From positions 1 through 64,000 of the forward strand of contig NZ_CAJYGQ010000007.1 of NCBI RefSeq assembly GCF_913773635.1: 64,000 nt of DNA, given 5' to 3'. Each line of letters begins with the position of its first letter. Positions within the stretch are counted from its first letter, which is position 1. The position numbers and the translations under genes were made by a program. This document shows, in pieces, positions 60,910-64,000 of the stretch. The notes beneath the pieces were generated by a model that saw nothing but the letters and a program-made list of their open reading frames with translations, was not told the origin of the DNA and did not search any database. Origin of the DNA: an uncultured Mucilaginibacter sp. (GTDB lineage Bacteria > Bacteroidota > Bacteroidia > Sphingobacteriales > Sphingobacteriaceae).

Positions 60910-61566
60910 CTAGAGCTGCCCGTTCCACTCACCGTAAAACTGAGTCAGGTATGCTTCCATATAACGGTGGCGTTCCTCAGCAAGTTTACGGGCTGATGCC
61001 GTATTCATTTTTTCTTTTAAAAGCAGAAGTTTTTCGTAAAAGTGATTAATGGTAGGAGCAGCAGAGTTCTTGTATTCTTCCTTACTCATATTAAGGTTGG
61101 GCTTAATTTCAGGATTGTAAAGTTCACGCCCCTTAAAGCCACCGTAAGTAAATGCACGTGCTATACCAATGGCACCAATAGCATCTAACCGGTCGGCATC
61201 CTGCACTATAGCTAACTCAGGAGAGTGAAACTGTTTGCCATCAAAACCTGCCTTAAAAGACATATGCCTTATAATCAACTCAACATGTTCAATTACTTCT
61301 TCAGGAGCATTTTGAGCTTTTAAAAAAGTAACTGCTGTTTGCGGACCAATTTCTTCATTACCATTGTGAAACTTACTATCGGCAATATCATGCAGTAAGG
61401 CGGCCAGCTCAACAATAAGCATATTGGCAGGCTCAGTTTTCGCAATCATTTTTGCGTTATTCCAAACTCTTAATATGTGCCACCAGTCATGCCCACCTTC
61501 GGCGTTTTGAAGGGTTTGTTGTACAAATTGTGCTGTTTGATTAATGAGTTGCTCAGAGGTGGTCAT
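60910..61566 (-). CDS. HD-domain phosphohydrolase
   Basis: 218 residues. GGHDWWHILRVWNNAKMIAK near residue 23, AALLHDIADSKFHNGNEE near 52 (the HD dyad), MSFKAGFDGKQFHSPELAIV near 110 and QDADRLDAIGAIGIARAFTY near 130 (Asp) form the metal-binding HD fold. Members hydrolyse phosphates of nucleotides or related compounds; the substrate is not readable. It is 48 bases upstream of the small XRE gene in window order but on the same strand, not coupled. Confidence 0.9.
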   Translation of the reverse strand: MTTSEQLINQTAQFVQQTLQNAEGGHDWWHILRVWNNAKMIAKTEPANMLIVELAALLHDIADSKFHNGNEEIGPQTAVTFLKAQNAPEEVIEHVELIIRHMSFKAGFDGKQFHSPELAIVQDADRLDAIGAIGIARAFTYGGFKGRELYNPEIKPNLNMSKEEYKNSAAPTINHFYEKLLLLKEKMNTASARKLAEERHRYMEAYLTQFYGEWNGQL

Positions 61567-61614
61567 AAAAATGCGTTTATATTTGAACGGGCAAATATAA
61601 ACGCATATTAAGAT

Positions 61615-61887
61615 TTAACTTGCAACTGCTGATCCGTTTATAATGAGCATAACCTCATTATCGTTGGCTTTTATCAATTCAATTACATCAACTTCCAGTA
61701 TTAGTGCTATCTGGAAAAGTCTTTCGAGGGTTATCTTGGTATAACCCAGTTCAATTTTACTGTAGGCGTTTTGCGAAATATCAAGCTTAACGGCTAAGTA
61801 TTCTTGAGTATAATTTCTGTACTCTCTGATTTTACGAATGTTAGTCGCAACATTCTTGATCTTGCTCGTATACACGTCCTTCTGCAT
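61615..61887 (-). CDS. Small XRE-family HTH regulator
   Basis: 90 residues from ATG 61887 (an upstream in-frame TTG at 61899 is less likely). The HTH core is IRKIREYRNYTQEYLAVKLD then ISQNAYSKIELGYTKITLER, followed by LFQIALILEVDVIELIK. It ends with a short hydrophobic tail. Similar Bacteroidota helix-turn-helix proteins regulate neighbouring genes; which gene this one controls is not clear. Confidence 0.85.
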   Translation of the reverse strand: MQKDVYTSKIKNVATNIRKIREYRNYTQEYLAVKLDISQNAYSKIELGYTKITLERLFQIALILEVDVIELIKANDNEVMLIINGSAVAS

Positions 61888-61995
61888 CGGTATCTTCAAT
61901 TAATACCATGACTTACGAAGTAAAATAGCGTGCGGTTTTAAAGCGGTTTTAATTGTTGTAAATTATATTCAATTTAAAACCACACTGCGTTAACG

Positions 61996-62478
61996 TTAAT
62001 AGGTGGTTATAATGGCAGGCAGCAGGGTGGCCATATCTAAAGGGATAGGGTTACTGGCAAAAATTGGCTTACGCTGGTTGTATGATTCGTATACCTGTTT
62101 TTGAACAGCTGCCGTGGCGTTACCCGGCGTTAGATTGATGGTACATGAAATTATAAAATCGTGTACTTTTTCACCATCGAAAATAATCCACTTTTTGTCT
62201 GATTTTTTCAGCGCCTCAATAAACGGCATGGCAATGCTGTAGTCGTCGGCATAATAAACCACAATTTTTTGGATTGCGCCTTTAGGGTCGGCTGTGAATT
62301 TTATTACAGCTGTGCCGGTTGCTTTTTTGTCTTTAAGAGCTTTAGGTAACACTACGTTCTCTTTAAAAAACGTCATCATTACGTCTTTTCCGCCCTGAAA
62401 CGGAAAAGGCATTTGCTGCTGTGCCTGTGTAAACGTAGCGCACATTAATATTGTGGCCAAAAATAGTAAGCGTTTCAT
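61996..62478 (-). CDS. Secreted TonB C-terminal-like protein
   Basis: 160 residues with a signal peptide (ends TFTQAQ near 20). FFKENVVLPKALKDKKATGT and AVIKFTADPKGAIQKIVVYY resemble the C-terminal domain of energy-transducing TonB (the VxxVVxFxxxxxGxxxxVxV pattern), but the membrane helix and Pro-rich region of TonB are absent. The C-terminal half has no recognised domain. Its ATG lies directly at the end of the THUMP methyltransferase gene on the same strand (start 62478, end of the neighbour 62479). Confidence 0.65.
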   Translation of the reverse strand: MKRLLFLATILMCATFTQAQQQMPFPFQGGKDVMMTFFKENVVLPKALKDKKATGTAVIKFTADPKGAIQKIVVYYADDYSIAMPFIEALKKSDKKWIIFDGEKVHDFIISCTINLTPGNATAAVQKQVYESYNQRKPIFASNPIPLDMATLLPAIITTY

Positions 62479-63651
62479 TTAAACTGATTTTGGTTCGCGT
62501 TTGCTGCCATCGTAAATGCTGTATTCCAGTAAGCGGCAGTCAAGCTTACCGTTGTAAAATTCTATACGGCGACTGGCTTGTAAGCCAATTTTTTTTGCCA
62601 GATCGGGGTTGCCGGTAAACACATAGCCTTTATAGCTCTTACATTTTTGCTTAAGGTAATCGCCAATGCGGGCATAGGTTGCTTCAAGTTTGGTGTGTGT
62701 GCCAAGGCGCTCACCATACTCGGGGTTAAACATTACTACGCCGGGCTGCTCAGGTACTTCGGTGTCTGCAAAATCACAAACAGCAAATTCAATCAAATGT
62801 TCTACACCAGCTGTGCGGGCGTTTTTACGGGCTACGTCAACAGCGTCTTCAGATAAGTCGGTTGCCAGAATTCTGAAACCTGTTTCCTTTTTGGCTTTAT
62901 CTTTAAGCTTACGGCGTTCGGTAAAAAACACTTGTTCATCATAACCCATAAAGTGCATAAAGCTATAGTTCATTCTAAATAGGCCCGGGCTTTTATCGGT
63001 AGCAAGCAGTGCCGCTTCAATGGCCAGTGTGCCTGAACCGCACATAGGGTTTATAAAGCTGCTTTGCCTGTCCCAACCGGTTGCCATAATGGTTGATGCT
63101 GCCAATGCTTCGAGCATAGGAGCTTTACCCGGAATTTTACGGTAGCTGTGCTTGGCAAGCGTTTCGCCCGATGTATCAACAAATACTTCGGCGCGGTTGT
63201 CCTGCCAGTATAAGTGAAGTACAGCCTTATTAAGCTCAGGGCCCGAATTTGGGCGGATGCCTTTTTTTGATTTTATACGATCAACAACAGCATCTTTAAC
63301 CTTTACGTTGGCAAACAGCGGCGTACGTATATGCTCGTTATTTACATTTGAGGTTATTGAAAAGTAGCCGGTGAAGTCAATCAGCTCTTCCCATTCCACC
63401 TGCACCAGTTCGTTATACAACTCTTGCGGGTCATTAGCCTCAAAGCTTTTTAGTGAATATAATATCTGGCTGGCGCAGCGCAGGTTAAGATTTAATGGTA
63501 TACAATCATTAACTGTTCCAACCAGTTCAACGCCGGTTTGAAACGCGCGTTTAATGGTATACCCTAACGCTTCAACCTCCTGTTGCAGGTATGGTGCAAG
63601 GCGTTTATTACAGGTAATAATGATCTTACTTTCGGTTTGATAAATTTGCAT
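62479..63651 (-). CDS. THUMP-domain class I RNA methyltransferase (RlmL-like)
   Basis: 390 residues. An N-terminal THUMP region (CASQILYSLKSFEANDPQEL, GYFSITSNVNNEHIRTPLFA) is followed by a Rossmann methyltransferase: INPMCGSGTLAIEAALLATD near 200 (motif I), ILATDLSEDAVDVARKNARTAG near 262 and the catalytic loop VVMFNPEYGERLG near 305 (NPEYG variant of NPPYG). Related enzymes methylate G in 23S rRNA. There is no C-terminal RlmK part. The stop codon and the next start nearly touch. Confidence 0.9.
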   Translation of the reverse strand: MQIYQTESKIIITCNKRLAPYLQQEVEALGYTIKRAFQTGVELVGTVNDCIPLNLNLRCASQILYSLKSFEANDPQELYNELVQVEWEELIDFTGYFSITSNVNNEHIRTPLFANVKVKDAVVDRIKSKKGIRPNSGPELNKAVLHLYWQDNRAEVFVDTSGETLAKHSYRKIPGKAPMLEALAASTIMATGWDRQSSFINPMCGSGTLAIEAALLATDKSPGLFRMNYSFMHFMGYDEQVFFTERRKLKDKAKKETGFRILATDLSEDAVDVARKNARTAGVEHLIEFAVCDFADTEVPEQPGVVMFNPEYGERLGTHTKLEATYARIGDYLKQKCKSYKGYVFTGNPDLAKKIGLQASRRIEFYNGKLDCRLLEYSIYDGSKREPKSV

Positions 63652-63729
63652 GTGGCTGCAAATTTATGAATTAAAAAATGCCCGATTTACAATTGTAACT
63701 ATTAACTTTACGTTTTATAAGCAAGAATT

Positions 63730-64000
63730 ATGGATATTAAAGGCAAAGTACACGAAGTTACTCCTACACAGCAAGTTACCGAATCTTTAAAAAAGAGAGA
63801 ACTTATTGTAGAATATATAGAAAACCCGCAATACCCTGAGTATATTAAATTTGAAGCCATCCAGGATCGTTGCAATTTATTGGATGCTGTTAAAGTTGGT
63901 GATGACGTTGAGGTGTTCTTTAACCTTCGCGGCCGCCCATGGACTGATAAAACCGGTAAAAAGAGCTACTTTAACTCATTGCAGTTATGGCGCCTTAACG
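63730..64000 (+). CDS. DUF3127 family protein, partial at window end
   Basis: At least 90 residues before the window ends. The start MDIKGKVHEVTPTQQVTESL with KRELIVEYIENPQYPEYIKF near 23, DVEVFFNLRGRPWTDK near 60 and KSYFNSLQLWRLN matches DUF3127, an OB-fold-like small family common in Bacteroidota, probably nucleic-acid binding. It is divergent from the THUMP methyltransferase. The end lies outside the window. Confidence 0.9.
   Translation, partial: MDIKGKVHEVTPTQQVTESLKKRELIVEYIENPQYPEYIKFEAIQDRCNLLDAVKVGDDVEVFFNLRGRPWTDKTGKKSYFNSLQLWRLN

Overview
The window looks like chromosome of a Bacteroidota member, most likely of the Sphingobacteriaceae (Mucilaginibacter/Pedobacter type). Grounds: promoter-like TAnnTTTG boxes, a GLPGLI-family protein beside a large outer-membrane beta-barrel receptor, GH92 and DPP IV-type exoenzymes, several ECF sigma factors, the futalosine menaquinone genes mqnB/mqnD, a DUF3127 protein and weak Shine-Dalgarno sequences. 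The genus is inference. No transposase, integrase, CRISPR array or tRNA gene was recognised.

Layout. 1-120: the 3' end of a 5S rRNA gene and its terminator. 286-10706: a near-continuous molybdenum cofactor and molybdate-uptake cluster (moaC, a MobB-like/MobA fusion, a periplasmic sulfite-oxidase-fold protein, modABC, moaD, moaE, moaA, moeB-rhodanese, moeA, xdhC, mocA-like). It makes and finishes Moco, but no molybdoenzyme is encoded here. 10754-14936: an SGNH esterase, an SDR oxidoreductase and a GH63-type glucosidase. 15089-19635: an ECF sigma factor with a small overlapping gene, a degenerate intergenic palindrome, then a GLPGLI protein and an outer-membrane receptor. 19849-22941: WYL regulator, small DinB/DUF1569-like protein, rRNA methyltransferase, NadR-type kinase. 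23255-25723: sigma/anti-sigma/DUF4097 cassette. 25816-32932: TerC, a soluble PAS histidine kinase, endonuclease III, a small protein, an ECF sigma factor and uvrA.

33090-35989 (minus strand) is the most unusual part. A well-formed TPP riboswitch and a terminator-like hairpin precede four tightly packed genes: a SAM methyltransferase, an AIR-synthase/HypE/ThiL-superfamily protein, a ThiE-fold protein that has lost the usual phosphate-binding residues, and a Trm112-like zinc protein. It looks like a thiamine-controlled pathway that is not standard thiamine synthesis.

36056-41391: a class-3 lipase, a decayed TlpA paralogue next to an intact one, an A-type Fe-S carrier, a DUF7935-like protein and dnaA. 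41596-44556 (minus): LemA, two TPM-domain proteins, a small DUF and a Nudix hydrolase. 44694-51889: GH92 mannosidase, DPP IV-like peptidase, class-C beta-lactamase-like hydrolase, an orphan ExbD and an AhpD-like protein. 51975-55679: mqnD, mqnB, then divergently a PTPS-type protein, folE and fabD. 55732-64000: a 12-TM NtrY-like histidine kinase, a porin, an HD phosphohydrolase, a small XRE regulator, a TonB-C-like protein, a THUMP RNA methyltransferase and the start of a DUF3127 gene.

All calls come from reading motifs by eye. No alignment, structure prediction or database search was run.
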